From the NCBI RefSeq assembly GCF_030519655.1, contig NZ_JAUMIT010000001.1, forward strand, positions 1,054,001 through 1,118,000: a stretch of 64,000 nucleotides of DNA, written 5' to 3'. The notes under the pieces were generated by a model. The model ran no database searches. It was not told the DNA's origin and saw only the letters and a list, made by a program, of their open reading frames with translations. Positions 63,920-64,000 of this stretch are shown here, in pieces. How positions within the stretch are numbered: the first letter of the stretch is position 1; every line of letters begins with the position of its first letter. Position numbers and translations under genes: made by a program. Source of the stretch: Wenyingzhuangia gilva. GTDB lineage: Bacteria; Bacteroidota; Bacteroidia; Flavobacteriales; Flavobacteriaceae.

Positions 63920-64000
63920 TTATTGAAAACTTTTTGCATCTTCTAAAAATTTAGCCAATCCGCTATCAGTCAAAGGATGTCTTAATAAACCTTCAATTGC
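63920..64000 (-). CDS. Transaldolase / fructose-6-phosphate aldolase, C-terminal fragment
   Basis: The last 26 residues of a minus-strand gene continue past the window edge: AIEGLLRHPLTDSGLAKFLE, then DAKSFQ and TAA. The LxHPLTDxGLxKFxxD pattern is typical of the small transaldolase-like/FSA family (pentose phosphate pathway). The body is outside the window, so the name is provisional. Confidence 0.7.
   Translation of the reverse strand, partial: AIEGLLRHPLTDSGLAKFLEDAKSFQ

Overview
The window is from a low-GC member of the Bacteroidota, almost certainly a Flavobacteriaceae (probably marine). The evidence is the gldKLMN type IX secretion/gliding block, SusC/TonB-type receptor architecture, DUF4270/DUF4374/DUF2452 families, OmpA proteins with thrombospondin type 3 repeats, and many promoters of the TAnnTTTG (-7) type instead of TATAAT. 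Genes are densely packed, few intergenic gaps exceed 300 bases, and there is no phage, IS element, rRNA operon or CRISPR array. Most of the window is conserved flavobacterial core genome. The accessory interest lies in the photolyase block, the iron-uptake block and the groES-groEL spacer.

Layout. 1-10.6 kb (+): 3' part of an AddA-like helicase/nuclease, an OmpA-family protein, an AddB-like nuclease, an alpha/beta hydrolase, a MATE transporter, a crotonase and QueD. 10.6-12.9 kb (-): pth, rplY(ctc), prs. 13.0 kb: tRNA-Leu(CAA). 13.2-17.4 kb (+): Leloir galactose operon (GntR/LacI-type regulator, galM, galK, galT). 17.5-19.4 kb (-): acs. 19.7-21.2 kb (+): gpmI. 21.4-26.2 kb (+): photolyase/cryptochrome block with DUF2452, a decayed DUF2805 gene, a FAD-domain photolyase-like protein, a frameshifted photolyase/cryptochrome, a 45-residue DUF2256 zinc protein and a PhrB-like protein that lacks its Fe-S cysteines. 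26.2-35.4 kb: iron/siderophore block, made of a minus-strand operon (TonB receptor, DUF4374 lipoprotein, exported ankyrin protein, DUF2271 protein, PepSY-diflavin reductase) and a divergent AraC regulator. 35.4-37.1 kb (-): histidine kinase and receiver. 37.2-40.9 kb (-): radA, flippase-like membrane protein, panD, panC. 41.0-43.2 kb (+): truncated GT5 glycogen-synthase-like protein and a DUF4270 lipoprotein. 43.3-50.1 kb (-): groEL, a broken four-helix-bundle gene, groES, secG, a TPR-like protein, lptE, a sigma54-type activator and miaB. 50.3-58.7 kb (+): topA, an arginase-fold protein lacking metal ligands, gldK, gldL, gldM, gldN. 58.8-64.0 kb: an OlsF-like double acyltransferase (+), a GH3-family protein (-), a DUF2797 protein (+), an SDR dehydrogenase (-) and the 3' end of a transaldolase-like gene (-).

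How the parts may work together. GldK-N form the core ring and motor of the type IX secretion system. The galactose genes convert beta-galactose to UDP-sugars, but no transporter is present. The iron block resembles the Bacteroides xenosiderophore (Xus) system, with an outer-membrane receptor, a surface lipoprotein and a PepSY inner-membrane reductase. It adds a DUF2271 protein carrying a DxxTGAT motif that looks like a covalent FMN attachment site, so a cytosolic-NAD(P)H-to-periplasm reduction chain can be proposed. The photolyase block gathers three PHR/CRY-superfamily proteins with small companion proteins, and two of its members are visibly decayed.

Limits. All family assignments come from reading motifs by eye. 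No database search, alignment, structure prediction or RNA-folding calculation was run. Promoters and operators are pattern matches only.
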